Shown here: positions 18,212 through 27,410 of the stretch, one piece after another | Position numbering within the stretch: position 1 is the first letter of the stretch | Layout of the letters: every line of letters begins with the position of its first letter | From: an uncultured Prevotellaceae bacterium | GTDB lineage: Bacteria > Bacteroidota > Bacteroidia > Bacteroidales > Bacteroidaceae | Direction: 5' to 3' | Length of the DNA stretch: 64,000 nucleotides | Assembly: GCA_947166345.1 (NCBI GenBank) | Contig: CAMVDU010000008.1 | Coordinates: 18,275-82,274 of the forward strand | Position numbers and translations under genes: made by a program | Notes under the pieces: generated by a model | Databases searched by the model: none | What the model saw: only the letters and a program-made list of their open reading frames with translations | Told to the model about the DNA's origin: nothing

Positions 18212-18243
18212 ATTGCGAATGTCATGAGATAGTAGTACCTTTG
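18212..18243 (+). promoter_or_regulatory. Promoter of lipoprotein gene
   Basis: ATTG (18212-18215), 20-nt gap, TACCTTTG (18236-18243). Confidence 0.75.
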
Positions 18244-18317
18244 CACAGTCATTTCCGAATGACATCACAAGAGGAAAGCTGAAAAGAAAAAGGTTTTAAT
18301 CATAATATCCAAAGAAA

Positions 18318-18896
18318 ATGAAAAAGATTGTGATGAGTATTGCCGCTGTAGCTGCTATGCTGTTGGTGGCATCATGTGGTAACAAAACGGCTAATGCCGA
18401 TTCTGAGACAAAGGAAGCTTCTGACGGAACTACCGAGGCTACGACAAGTGCAAAAGCGCAGGAGAAGACTACCTACGAACAATTTACCGTTGAGAAATAT
18501 GGTGTCACCGTCGATGTGCCTACAGGTATGCGTCGTACAGACGATCCCGTGATGGACAACGGGGCCTGCTGGACGCTGGTGCCCGAGGATGACGACGACT
18601 TCCCCATCTATGCTGCAATAGCTATTGGTGTCTATGAGTCCTTTTATGGTGAATATACTGACGAAAGAATCAAGGAAGAGTTCGAAAACGACATTCCTGA
18701 AGAGGCTGAGAAGCAACTCGACCTGGAGAAGAAGGAATATACCTACAGCGTGGGTGACAATATCAAGGAGTTTCATCGCGTCGTCTTCAAGGGTAACCGC
18801 CAATTGAATGTCACCATTTCCTATACTGACAGATGGGAAAAACAACTGGGCGGCGACGTTCGTGATCATATCATGAACTCTGCCAAGTTCAACTAA
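18318..18896 (+). CDS. Lipoprotein of unknown function
   Basis: 192 residues. MKKIVMSIAAVAAMLLVASCG is a lipoprotein signal with Cys20 as the predicted acylation site. A 35-residue Ala/Thr/Glu-rich linker follows, then a compact domain (YEQFTVEKYGVTVDVPTGM ... YTDRWEKQLGGDVRDHIMNS) that resembles small beta/alpha envelope domains but was not assigned. It has its own promoter. Array B begins 14 bp after the stop. Confidence 0.75.
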   Translation: MKKIVMSIAAVAAMLLVASCGNKTANADSETKEASDGTTEATTSAKAQEKTTYEQFTVEKYGVTVDVPTGMRRTDDPVMDNGACWTLVPEDDDDFPIYAAIAIGVYESFYGEYTDERIKEEFENDIPEEAEKQLDLEKKEYTYSVGDNIKEFHRVVFKGNRQLNVTISYTDRWEKQLGGDVRDHIMNSAKFN

Positions 18897-18910
18897 ACAG
18901 GGCTATCAAC

Positions 18911-19024
18911 CAACGAGCGTCTCCTTGGTGTGCAAGGAGCGTCTCCTTGGTCACCACCGTCTTATCCCTTGGTCACCAAGGAGCGTCTCGGCGCTATGCA
19001 AGGAGACGCTCGTTGCAACGTTGC
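18911..19024. repeat. 22-bp-pitch palindrome array B
   Basis: GAGCGTCTC starts at 18915, 18937 and 18981, and its complement GAGACGCTC at 19003; all are multiples of 22 apart. The missing unit at 18959 is degenerate, but CCTTGGTCACCA within it repeats at exactly +22 (18945 and 18967). The outer arms CAACGAGCGTCTCCTTG (18911-18927) and CAAGGAGACGCTCGTTG (18999-19015) are perfect inverted repeats. The same words recur in array H2 near 58.5 kb. Confidence 0.9.
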
Positions 19025-19080
19025 AATAAGCAACAAGTATTAATTTTCCGTAAAATGATGGTTGAATGGAAAATTATTCG

Positions 19081-19088
19081 TATATTTG
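19081..19088 (+). promoter_or_regulatory. -7 box for DUF4254 operon
   Basis: TATATTTG, 28 nt before the start codon. A TTG 16 nt upstream is at sub-optimal spacing. Confidence 0.45.
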
Positions 19089-19116
19089 CAGATTGAAAAA
19101 TAAAAACAACTGACAA

Positions 19117-19734
19117 ATGACTTTTACAAAACAAGCAAATCGCATTTTCAACCAGGCAATACAAGACTATCACCTGACGGACAATGTGGATACTCCTATC
19201 CATAATCCCTATGAACACGGGTCAATAGACTATAGTCTCTACCTGAAGTGCTGGATAGACACCGTTCAGTGGCACTATGAGGATATTATCCGCGATCCAA
19301 AGATTGATCCTGTGGAGGCTCTGGCATTGAAGCGTCGCATTGATCAGTCCAATCAGGACCGTACCGACCTGGTAGAGGAGATTGATTCGTATTTCCGTCA
19401 TACCTATAGCGAGGTGAAACCAAAGGCAGATGCTCGTCTCAACACGGAAAGTCCTGCCTGGGCCATCGACCGACTGTCGATTCTGGCTCTGAAGATCTAT
19501 CATATGAAGGAGCAGGTAGAGCGCAAGGATGCTTCCAAGGAACATCGCGAGAAGTGTGAAGCCAAGCTCAACGTGTTGTTGGAACAGCAAGTGGACCTCT
19601 CGACAGCTATCGACCAGTTGCTGGAAGACATTGCAGCAGGGCACAAGTACATGAAGGTGTATCGCCAGATGAAGATGTACAACGACCCCTCTACCAATCC
19701 TATTTTATATAAAGGTAATTCTGAAGAGGCATAA
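19117..19734 (+). CDS. DUF4254 domain protein
   Basis: 205 residues, no signal peptide, mainly helical and charged. The stretch MTFTKQANRIFNQAIQDYH plus HYEDIIRDPKIDP and LALKRRIDQSNQDRTDLVE is the pattern I associate with DUF4254, a cytoplasmic Bacteroidetes family of unknown function. It is followed after 7 bp by an rRNA/tRNA methyltransferase gene, so an RNA-related role is possible but not shown. Confidence 0.8.
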   Translation: MTFTKQANRIFNQAIQDYHLTDNVDTPIHNPYEHGSIDYSLYLKCWIDTVQWHYEDIIRDPKIDPVEALALKRRIDQSNQDRTDLVEEIDSYFRHTYSEVKPKADARLNTESPAWAIDRLSILALKIYHMKEQVERKDASKEHREKCEAKLNVLLEQQVDLSTAIDQLLEDIAAGHKYMKVYRQMKMYNDPSTNPILYKGNSEEA

Positions 19735-19741
19735 GCAAACG

Positions 19742-20275
19742 ATGCGCAAGTGGAGAACTGTTGAGATGCAAAGGCTGTCTGTTGAGGCATTCAAGGAGGC
19801 CCCAAAGTTGCCACTGACAGTAGTTCTCGACGATGTACGCTCCATGCATAACGTCGGTAGTGTGTTTCGCACTGCCGACGCCTTTCGTTTGGAACAGGTG
19901 GTACTTTGTGGCATAACAGGTTGTCCGCCTCATGCTGAGATACATAAAACAGCACTTGGAGCAGAAGATAGCGTCAACTGGATCTACGAAACATCAGCAC
20001 TCGAAGCAGTTAAAAATTTAAAGGAAAAAGGCTATATCATTCTCTCTGTAGAGCAGGCAGAAGGTTCTACGATGCTGCACCACTTTGAGCCAGAGGAGGG
20101 CAGAAAATATGCTATCGTACTTGGAAACGAAGTTAAAGGTGTGCATCAACAGGTAATTGATGAAAGCGACGGTTGTCTAGAGATACCACAACTGGGTACG
20201 AAGCACTCTATGAATGTGAGTGTAACTGGTGGTATCGTCATCTATCATTTTGCCTGGCATCTTTTACTGAAATAA
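19742..20275 (+). CDS. SpoU/TrmH-type RNA 2'-O-methyltransferase
   Basis: 177 residues, a minimal SPOUT methyltransferase. Motif 1 is VLDDVRSMHNVGSVFRTAD, with the Asn/Arg of the active site; motif 2 is YAIVLGNEVKGV; motif 3 is EIPQLGTKHSMNVSVTGGI, forming the trefoil knot that binds S-adenosylmethionine. The substrate RNA cannot be decided from sequence. Second gene of the DUF4254 operon; ends at the terminator at 20336-20363. Confidence 0.9.
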   Translation: MRKWRTVEMQRLSVEAFKEAPKLPLTVVLDDVRSMHNVGSVFRTADAFRLEQVVLCGITGCPPHAEIHKTALGAEDSVNWIYETSALEAVKNLKEKGYIILSVEQAEGSTMLHHFEPEEGRKYAIVLGNEVKGVHQQVIDESDGCLEIPQLGTKHSMNVSVTGGIVIYHFAWHLLLK

Positions 20276-20335
20276 GTGTGGATAAGTGTGTGGAAAACAC
20301 AGTTAATAACTGATAGAAATATCAACAAAATCACG

Positions 20336-20363
20336 ATGCACCTATAGAGATGGTGCATTTTTT
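20336..20363 (+). terminator. Terminator after the methyltransferase
   Basis: ATGCACC (20336-20342) pairs with GGTGCAT (20352-20358) and is followed by TTTTTT. Confidence 0.8.
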
Positions 20364-20403
20364 ATGCTTTATTCCATCAATATGATAAACTTTTCCACCG
20401 TTT

Positions 20404-20437
20404 TTTGCTAAAAAAAGATATAAACTTTGTAATTTTG
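20404..20437 (+). promoter_or_regulatory. Likely nadA promoter
   Basis: TTTG (20404-20407), 22-nt gap, TAATTTTG (20430-20437). It leaves a roughly 200-nt leader to nadA containing DnaA-like boxes. Slightly long spacer. Confidence 0.5.
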
Positions 20438-20640
20438 CACCAGAATATGAAATTGTGGATAAATAATCCATCATGCTCATTATCAATGAGAAGATATGAA
20501 CAATATGTGTGAATAAAAATCAATCACAATAGAATAAAAGAATGAACAAGAAAAGTGACGGAAAGTTATCAACTTATCCACGTCATATCATCCTATTCAT
20601 TCTCTTTTTATTAAAAAAGAAAAAAAGAAAATATAATAAT

Positions 20641-21633
20641 ATGCTGTTGAAAAAGGAGTGGAAAGAACAAGGTTTCATTGATGAACCTGTTGCAGAAGGA
20701 ACAGACCTGAAGAAAGAGATTCGCAGACTGTGTAAGGAAAAGGATGCCATTATCCTGGCACACTATTATACCGTTGGCGATATTCAGGATATAGCCGACT
20801 TCGTAGGTGATTCTCTGGCATTGGCTCGCAAGGCTGCAGAGACTGATGCTAAGGTGATGGTGATGTGTGGAGTTCACTTTATGGCTGAGACCTGTAAGCT
20901 GCTGTCACCAGAAAAGACTGTACTGTGTCCTGATCTAAATGCCGGCTGTTCGCTGGCTGACAGTTGTAAGGCTGAGGATCTGAAGAAATTCAAAGATGAG
21001 CATCCTGGCTATCAGGTGATAAGTTATGTCAACACTACAGCTGCTGTGAAGGCGTTGACTGATGTGGTGGTCACTTCTGGCAATGCTAAGAAGGTGGTCG
21101 ATCAGTTGCCAAAGGATGCGAAGCTGATATTTGGTCCTGACTATAATCTTGGTAACTATATCAATGAGGTTACAGGCAGGAATATGCTGTTATGGAATGG
21201 TGGCTGTCATGTGCATGAGCGTTTCTCTGTGTCGAAAATAGCAGAATTGAAAAAGCAATATCCTGATGCTGTTGTAATGGCTCACTTGGAGTGTAAGGGT
21301 CCTGTGCTAGCTTTGGCTGATGTAAAAGGCAGTACGGCAGACATGCTGAAATTTGCACGAGAAAACTATGCAACACAGTTTATTGTAGCCACAGAGGCTG
21401 GTATTCTGCATGAGTTGCAGCGTTCATGTCCTGACAAGGAATTTATACCTGTACCTCCTGAAATCAGTGAGAGCGGATTGGAGTGCTCATGCAATGAGTG
21501 TCAGTACATGAAGATGAACACATTGCTGAAAATCTATAACACGCTGAAATATGGTTGGCCTCATGTAGAGGTAGATGCTGCTATTGCGAAGAATGCCGTG
21601 AAACCCATTGAACGAATGCTAGAGTTGAGCTAA
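20641..21633 (+). CDS. nadA: Quinolinate synthase
   Basis: 330 residues. Condenses iminoaspartate with dihydroxyacetone phosphate to quinolinate in NAD synthesis, using a [4Fe-4S] cluster. Candidate cluster cysteines are in VMCGVHFMAETC, in NGGCHVHERF and in CSCNECQYM. An in-frame ATG at 20542 would add a Lys/Ile-rich extension absent from the family, so 20641 (MLLKKEWKEQGF) is preferred. nadB and nadC are not adjacent. The acyltransferase gene follows after 4 bp. Confidence 0.93.
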   Translation: MLLKKEWKEQGFIDEPVAEGTDLKKEIRRLCKEKDAIILAHYYTVGDIQDIADFVGDSLALARKAAETDAKVMVMCGVHFMAETCKLLSPEKTVLCPDLNAGCSLADSCKAEDLKKFKDEHPGYQVISYVNTTAAVKALTDVVVTSGNAKKVVDQLPKDAKLIFGPDYNLGNYINEVTGRNMLLWNGGCHVHERFSVSKIAELKKQYPDAVVMAHLECKGPVLALADVKGSTADMLKFARENYATQFIVATEAGILHELQRSCPDKEFIPVPPEISESGLECSCNECQYMKMNTLLKIYNTLKYGWPHVEVDAAIAKNAVKPIERMLELS

Positions 21634-21637
21634 GTAA

Positions 21638-22627
21638 ATGAAGCAGCGTATAGAGTGGTTGGCTATTTTAAGGGGTATGAACATACTACTGGTTGTCATG
21701 GTTCATGTTCAACTGGTAAATATGTTAACGGGCGAAAACCATTTCTTTTGCAGGGCTCTGTCTTTTCCATTTCACCCTATACGCATGCCATTATTCATTT
21801 TCATTTCTGGTGGATTACTTTATCTAAGCAGAATACGCAAGGAAATACCTACAAAGGCATTGTACAAAGACAAGTTTCAGCGTATTGTCATCCCCTTTGT
21901 ATTCTTTGTCATTGTCTATTACCTTATAAAATACGCTTTTAATCAGTTTGCAAAGACACCTATTGAACTGTCATGGACTAATTTCTTAGAGTCATTCGTT
22001 TACTATCGAGGTCATTCATCACAGTCATTATGGTTTTTGGCTGTCTTGATGTTCTTAATGCTGATGTATCCGCTATTCTGTTACTTGTGTAAGAATAAGT
22101 ATAGAATGATAGCCTTTCTATTATTCTGTTGTGCTATATTCTTTATTGATACTAATCTAGAAAGTCGCTGGAATGTTTTCTATATTCTGGAAGTACAACA
22201 CTATCTGGTTTATTTTTTCTTTGGCATTTTTTTCTTCAGGTTTGAGTTATACAAGTATATCGGAAACATAGACATATTATTGGTTCTTGTATTACTATAT
22301 GCTGCTTGCTATTATTTTTCATTAGGCCTACTCACGTCTATCGTAGGTATCTTTATGATGTGTTCATTATGCTTGAGAATTGGCCAGTATTTTCCAAATT
22401 TGTTTTCCAGTTTCAGGGAATACATCTTTCAGATTTACTTAATGTCCCTACCCTTTCAGACGTTCGTAGAACTGATATTATGGAGGAAACTGTTCTATAA
22501 TGAACAATTATTCTTTGTTTTCTTTGCATTTAATTTATTGTCAGGTTTGTATATTCCCGTCCTCATCTCGAAAGTGATGGAACGTTGCAAAATCAAGTCT
22601 ATCAGACTATGTTTTGGATTGCAATGA
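21638..22627 (+). CDS. Membrane acyltransferase (acyltransferase 3 / OafA type)
   Basis: 329 residues with about ten hydrophobic segments. The N-terminus RIEWLAILRGMNILLVVMVH followed by the RMPLFIFISGGLLY pattern is typical of integral membrane O-acyltransferases that modify surface glycans. The sequence is visibly more AT-rich than nadA upstream. Convergent with the gtr genes, and together with them it forms an AT-rich surface-modification patch (21.6-25.4 kb). The acceptor is unknown. Confidence 0.85.
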   Translation: MKQRIEWLAILRGMNILLVVMVHVQLVNMLTGENHFFCRALSFPFHPIRMPLFIFISGGLLYLSRIRKEIPTKALYKDKFQRIVIPFVFFVIVYYLIKYAFNQFAKTPIELSWTNFLESFVYYRGHSSQSLWFLAVLMFLMLMYPLFCYLCKNKYRMIAFLLFCCAIFFIDTNLESRWNVFYILEVQHYLVYFFFGIFFFRFELYKYIGNIDILLVLVLLYAACYYFSLGLLTSIVGIFMMCSLCLRIGQYFPNLFSSFREYIFQIYLMSLPFQTFVELILWRKLFYNEQLFFVFFAFNLLSGLYIPVLISKVMERCKIKSIRLCFGLQ

Positions 22628-22632
22628 AGCAA

Positions 22633-23577
22633 TTATACAATTTCTTGTATGTTATACAAAGGACGCTGTTTTACTTCATTATAAATTTTTCCAATATAGA
22701 TACAAGCGGTACCTATAGAAATCAATATAAAACCACCTACCATCCATATAGAAATCATAATTGATGACCAACCAGCTACTGTTTGATTTTTTAAATATAC
22801 ATACAAAACATATAAGATTAATAAGAGGCTTATCAATATAAACAGAACACCTAAATAAATGATGCAATATAATGGTTTAACACTAAAGGAAGTTATTCCA
22901 TCTAAAGCCAAACCTATCATTTTACTGAATGTATATTTTGAAGTACCTGTCTTACGTTTAGTAATATGATCTTCAATAGTTGATGATTGAAGTCCTATTT
23001 GAGGTATTAATCCACGTAAATATAGGTTTCTTTCATGGTATTTTTCTAATATATCAAGCGCTTTGCGACTCATTAATCTAAAGTCAGCATGATTATAAAT
23101 ACATTCTATACCCATAGATGTCTGTAATTTATAGAACATTTGGGCAGATATGCGTTTTAGGATAGGATCGGCTTGTCGTGACGTTTTAACAGCGTATACA
23201 ATATCGTTACCAGCTTGCATTTCCTTAATCATCTTAGGAATACATTCTATGTCGTCCTGTAAATCTACGTCTATTGTTACTATTGCATCAACGTCATCCT
23301 TAAAAGTCATCATACCAGCCATAATAGCATTCTGATGACCTACATTCTTTGCTAAATTTATGCCATGTATATATTGATTACTTTTGCTTAATTCCTTTAT
23401 AATAGTCCAGGTTCTATCGTTACTGCCATCATTCACAAATACAATAAAACTTTCCTTGTTAACAATATCATCAGATATCATTCTATCTAATAAAGAAGTT
23501 AACTGTTTAGCAGAATCATGCATTATTTCTTCTTCATTATAACAAGGTAATACGATAGCTAATTTTGTATTATTCAT
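22633..23577 (-). CDS. GT2 undecaprenyl-phosphate glycosyltransferase (GtrB/DPM1-like)
   Basis: 314 residues. An N-terminal GT-A domain (LAIVLPCYNEEEIM, VNDGSNDRT, then DVDLQDD as the metal-binding region) is followed by two C-terminal membrane helices. In O-antigen modification clusters GtrB loads a sugar onto the lipid carrier. Last gene of the leuS operon; its start overlaps the GtrA-like gene by one base. Confidence 0.88.
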   Translation of the reverse strand: MNNTKLAIVLPCYNEEEIMHDSAKQLTSLLDRMISDDIVNKESFIVFVNDGSNDRTWTIIKELSKSNQYIHGINLAKNVGHQNAIMAGMMTFKDDVDAIVTIDVDLQDDIECIPKMIKEMQAGNDIVYAVKTSRQADPILKRISAQMFYKLQTSMGIECIYNHADFRLMSRKALDILEKYHERNLYLRGLIPQIGLQSSTIEDHITKRKTGTSKYTFSKMIGLALDGITSFSVKPLYCIIYLGVLFILISLLLILYVLYVYLKNQTVAGWSSIMISIWMVGGFILISIGTACIYIGKIYNEVKQRPLYNIQEIV

Positions 23578-24008
23578 TATTTAAATGCAAAAAAACGTTG
23601 TCCAAGATAATTAAATACGACAAATAAGCACATACCGAAAAATAAGGCAATATTTTCTTGTATATTCTTATTATTCGAGAGAATCCATTGCATCAAGGGT
23701 TTTGCTATTCCGTATGCTAACAGATAGCAAATAATAATGACAATGGTGAAACGAAATAGTGAATTCCATCCTTGCTCATGATAATGGAAAGTAAAGTGCT
23801 TGTTTAGGAAATAACTACAGACACTTCCAAAGAAATAGTTAGAAGCAGATGAAATCCAATAGCCCAGATGAAAGACATTATAGAATATAAACATAATCGC
23901 GGTACCCACAATAGTGTTTATAATCCCTGTCAAAACAAACTTTATGAAAGTTTTGTCAGTGAACAGACTTATCTTATCTCTTAACGACATCAATATGTTC
24001 ATGATCAA
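23577..24008 (-). CDS. GtrA-like flippase
   Basis: 143 residues with four hydrophobic helices. The family pattern is FIKFVLTGIINTIVG ... SNYFFGSVCSYFLNKHFTF ... FNYLGQRFFAF. It is thought to translocate lipid-linked sugars across the inner membrane. The start is uncertain: MSLRDKISLF at 23990 would reduce the overlap with the upstream gene to 17 bp. Confidence 0.85.
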   Translation of the reverse strand: MIMNILMSLRDKISLFTDKTFIKFVLTGIINTIVGTAIMFIFYNVFHLGYWISSASNYFFGSVCSYFLNKHFTFHYHEQGWNSLFRFTIVIIICYLLAYGIAKPLMQWILSNNKNIQENIALFFGMCLFVVFNYLGQRFFAFK

Positions 24009-25422
24009 CTATCCAAATACAGTCATATTGTTGTTTATTCAGCGTTTCCAATCCTAATTTCATTGCTGTCTTGAGGGCATCATTAGAACGATCAATCGTT
24101 GTATCTTCAATGGTTTCCGGCCATTGATAGTTAGTTTCATATTGTGCAGCCAGACCCCATCCAAAAGCTTCATAGGGAATAACACAGAAGGATGACAATT
24201 TAGGATAGTCGTCCTCTATGATAATAACGTAGACATGCTTTACAGGCTCTCCAGTCTTTTGTATGGCTTCCTGTGCCATCTGCTTTCCAATGAGTCCTGA
24301 CTTGATGGATGAATCTATCAGATGAATATCAATAAGCAAAGCAGTAACTATCCATAATACAAAAGCAATCGCAACAGGTTTTATATGCTCAATACAATTT
24401 ATAGAATATGCTATAATAGTCGTTATCATAGCCAGAGCCGCATAAACGTGCATCATGCTGAATACAGTTCCAATATGTGGTGCAACGGCTATTATAAGGC
24501 AGATAAAGGTACATATCATTTTCTTGTTGGCAAATAGCTTTATTTTGTGAATGAACACAAAATACAAGAAAGGTGCTGCCAATAGGAAAGAGCAAGCAGC
24601 TAATACCAACTGACGACTGGGTTGATGAAGCAGATAGATATAGTCGACAGTAATGAATGATGAGAAGAAGAACTTGACGATATTATTTATCATCTTAAAG
24701 TCTTCAGGTACATATTCCGGATGAATAGTGATATCTTTAGGAAGTAATAGAATGGCCAAAGCATAACCTGCCATAATGGCCATACCAATTATCAAGTCCT
24801 TTTTGAATATCTTTTTGTCTATAAAATCAAAACCATAGGCTAAGATAGGACAAATCCATGCCCACATCAAGCCATTTTCCTTAAAGAGGGTAGCCAGGAA
24901 AATCAAACTTATCCAAACAATATATTTTCCTCTTTTCAGTTTGATATACAACAGAAAAGCAATGATATCGCATACTAAGGCATAGACTTGGTTTTGGCTG
25001 TCAATGGCTGATACAGTAGCCATTGTAGCTGGTGTAATAAAAAAGAATAAAGTTGAAATATTCCTTGCTGTCTTGTTGAATTGAAGTACTGTCAATAGTT
25101 TATAAACAGCTAATGAACAGATTAGATGTCCTATTACAACAAGAATATGATTGAATGCAGGCCATAAAACTTGCGGATTTCTTCCTACTATATATCCTAT
25201 CCAAGTGTCGAATGGCCGCCAATGATAACCATAGAAGAAAAAATGTTCTTTGATGAAAAACGGGTTGAAATCAGGTTTTGTTGTTCCTGCCCAATCATCG
25301 TGTGTAGGCAGAATTGGTAAGACAGAACAAAGCAATAGCGGGGTAAGAAGTATGATAATGACAATACTCCAATAACTATTAATAAACTGTTGTATTTTTA
25401 TCTTATTATTGCTATCTTGCAT
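23974..25422 (-). CDS. Multi-pass GT-C-like glycosyltransferase, GtrC position
   Basis: 482 residues. An N-terminal helix is followed by a periplasmic loop with acidic residues (PTHDDWAGT), at least nine further hydrophobic segments, then a soluble C-terminal tail of about 110 residues. Its place next to GtrA and GtrB fits the serotype-specific glucosyltransferase of O-antigen gtr clusters, which are poorly conserved. That role is inference from context. AT-rich. It overlaps the PorZ-like gene by 25 bp, so translation is probably coupled. Confidence 0.7.
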   Translation of the reverse strand: MQDSNNKIKIQQFINSYWSIVIIILLTPLLLCSVLPILPTHDDWAGTTKPDFNPFFIKEHFFFYGYHWRPFDTWIGYIVGRNPQVLWPAFNHILVVIGHLICSLAVYKLLTVLQFNKTARNISTLFFFITPATMATVSAIDSQNQVYALVCDIIAFLLYIKLKRGKYIVWISLIFLATLFKENGLMWAWICPILAYGFDFIDKKIFKKDLIIGMAIMAGYALAILLLPKDITIHPEYVPEDFKMINNIVKFFFSSFITVDYIYLLHQPSRQLVLAACSFLLAAPFLYFVFIHKIKLFANKKMICTFICLIIAVAPHIGTVFSMMHVYAALAMITTIIAYSINCIEHIKPVAIAFVLWIVTALLIDIHLIDSSIKSGLIGKQMAQEAIQKTGEPVKHVYVIIIEDDYPKLSSFCVIPYEAFGWGLAAQYETNYQWPETIEDTTIDRSNDALKTAMKLGLETLNKQQYDCIWIVDHEHIDVVKR

Positions 25423-27407
25423 ACTGTTCCTTTTTCACCTTTATTCGTTGCTGTAGCAACCATATAGATACCAGAGACTACTCTCCTACCCTTCTTGTCG
25501 CGTCCGTTCCAGGTAAAGGTGCCCCCGTTGGAGCGTCCCTGAGCAACAAGTTGTCCGCTTGCTGACAATATTTTTACATCGGCATCAAGCGATAGTCCTA
25601 CAATAGTAATGAGTCCGTCATAGCCAGGCTCAACGGGATTAGGATAGGCATAGACATTATCTTTTTCTATGGATGACAAGGCAGCTGTAGCATCGGTAGT
25701 ATAGGAGCAAAGTCCTATATCTGTGCCTATGTACAATTCGCCCGTCTCGTTGTTGATAGCCAGCGAAAATATATTATTAGAAAGCAAAGGACTATTGTCA
25801 GCGGTGAAATGTTCTATCTGCTCCATATTGTCGGCACTAATCAGATAAAGACCATTGCCAGTGGTGCCAATCCACTTGCGGTTGCCTCCGTCAACAACAA
25901 TACTCTTTATGTTAACTCCTTCAAGAAGATAGTCGGCATAATTTGTGCCATCGTTGCGAGGCACTTTTACCTGAGTAAACGTGCTGCCATTATTCTCTAT
26001 TTCGCTCCTTTCCAACATGATAGGGCCCATACTTGTTCCCACCCAGATGTTTTGTTCCAGATCTTCAACTACACAGCGGATGCCATCTTGAATATTAATT
26101 TTTGTTCCGTCCTGATTGACTATATTCTCATAGGCTATGATATTGTCATTCTCAGTATTATATTGGTAGAGCGCAGGTAGGACCCAATTATTATTGACAA
26201 ACCACATAAGCCCTTTACTGTCAATAATGATTTTGCTCAGTTCAGCATTACTTCTATTCTGAATAGTACCTCGATTCAGTTTCATTAATATCGAATGGCT
26301 TAGTTTCGTAAATGTACCATTAGTATATTTTACAAGTGCTGTAGTAGGTGCAGAACTGTTCAGAATCCATAGATTTCCCTGTTTGTCAAACTCCGTACCA
26401 GTTACCAACTGATATTCTTTTGAAACGCCATCAAAAGGCTCTATAGGGCTATTGCCGTTATCATAGTATTTAACGAATTTTCCATTACGAAATTCATAAA
26501 GACCATTTCTGCTACCAGTGAAAATATGGTTTTCGTCCGATGGATCTATACCCATACAAAAAGCACCTTGATACGAAACACCAGTCGATTCACTTATCCC
26601 TTCATTTTGATAAATATCCCATTCATTATTCTTCAGAATCTGAATACCACTGGAATGGTCGTAATCTCCATTACAGGTATATAGCTTATCATTGTAGAAA
26701 CGCATAAAGCCAAAAACGTTATACTTTGGTCCGCCAGGATTCAATGTCCTGACTGTTTCTATATACTCATCCCAGTCACTATTGTCAACATTAAAGATAT
26801 CCGATGGAGCCGTTCCTACTGTCCAGTTATTGGGATTAATAAGATTCTTGGTGGTTTCTCCACAATAGACAGTGCCATCAGCGGCCTGTGCATAAAGGGT
26901 TCCATCTGCAAAGCCTACTGACACGATATTCTGGTTCAGAATGTATGACTCACTAATTTCAGCCCTTTGCATATTGACCTTGACAACACCAAAGCCAGTG
27001 GCAAGATAAGCATAGGCATCATACATATAGATGCTATTAATCGTCTTGTTGAGTGTGGTCAATTTATTGTAGAGACCACTAAGGTTAACAACATTGCCAT
27101 TGAGGTCTGTCAAGTCCATGTTAGAGTTGTCATAGACAATCAACAGTCTTGCGGCTTTTGTGTTCCATGCTATCAGCTGTACGTAGGTATCGTTCAGCTG
27201 GTGCACTTTATCGAAAGTGGTGATACTATGATCGTTCAGATTGTACTGATAAAGGCTGTTGGATGCTCGTACAAAGAGATCATGGCTTCCTGCCTTCACT
27301 ATCTGCTGAGGCTCGTAGTACGACATATAAGCCCGCCAGCTACCCATCTGCGCTACAACGGGTAATACGAGACTTATAATAAAGGATAAAACACAGAGTC
27401 GCTTCAT
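25398..27407 (-). CDS. PorZ-like beta-propeller protein with T9SS-type C-terminus
   Basis: 669 residues with a signal peptide (MKRLCVLSFIISLVLPVVAQ). Two-component-regulator-type propeller repeats follow (for example LWILNSSAPTTALVKY, IWVGTSMGPIMLE and KWIGTTGNGLYLIS), and a C-terminal module beginning YPNPVEPGYDGLITI and ending GIYMVATATNKGEKG. This order matches PorZ of the type IX secretion attachment complex. The identification rests on architecture; no other T9SS gene is in the window. It sits 3 bp downstream of rdgB. Confidence 0.75.
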   Translation of the reverse strand: MKRLCVLSFIISLVLPVVAQMGSWRAYMSYYEPQQIVKAGSHDLFVRASNSLYQYNLNDHSITTFDKVHQLNDTYVQLIAWNTKAARLLIVYDNSNMDLTDLNGNVVNLSGLYNKLTTLNKTINSIYMYDAYAYLATGFGVVKVNMQRAEISESYILNQNIVSVGFADGTLYAQAADGTVYCGETTKNLINPNNWTVGTAPSDIFNVDNSDWDEYIETVRTLNPGGPKYNVFGFMRFYNDKLYTCNGDYDHSSGIQILKNNEWDIYQNEGISESTGVSYQGAFCMGIDPSDENHIFTGSRNGLYEFRNGKFVKYYDNGNSPIEPFDGVSKEYQLVTGTEFDKQGNLWILNSSAPTTALVKYTNGTFTKLSHSILMKLNRGTIQNRSNAELSKIIIDSKGLMWFVNNNWVLPALYQYNTENDNIIAYENIVNQDGTKINIQDGIRCVVEDLEQNIWVGTSMGPIMLERSEIENNGSTFTQVKVPRNDGTNYADYLLEGVNIKSIVVDGGNRKWIGTTGNGLYLISADNMEQIEHFTADNSPLLSNNIFSLAINNETGELYIGTDIGLCSYTTDATAALSSIEKDNVYAYPNPVEPGYDGLITIVGLSLDADVKILSASGQLVAQGRSNGGTFTWNGRDKKGRRVVSGIYMVATATNKGEKGTVCKIAIIR

Positions 27408-27410
27408 GTT

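Larger units (their letters stand above)
20277..20582. other. Cluster of DnaA-box-like 9-mers
   Basis: Exact TGTGGATAA at 20277 and 20454. One-mismatch forms are TGTGGAAAA (20289), TGTGAATAA (20508) and TTATCCACG (20574); TTTTCCACC (20391) is weaker. The segment from 20583 to 20640 is almost pure A/T (runs such as TTTTTATTAAAAAAG). This looks like a DnaA-binding region next to a possible unwinding element, but no dnaA gene is in the window. Confidence 0.6.
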
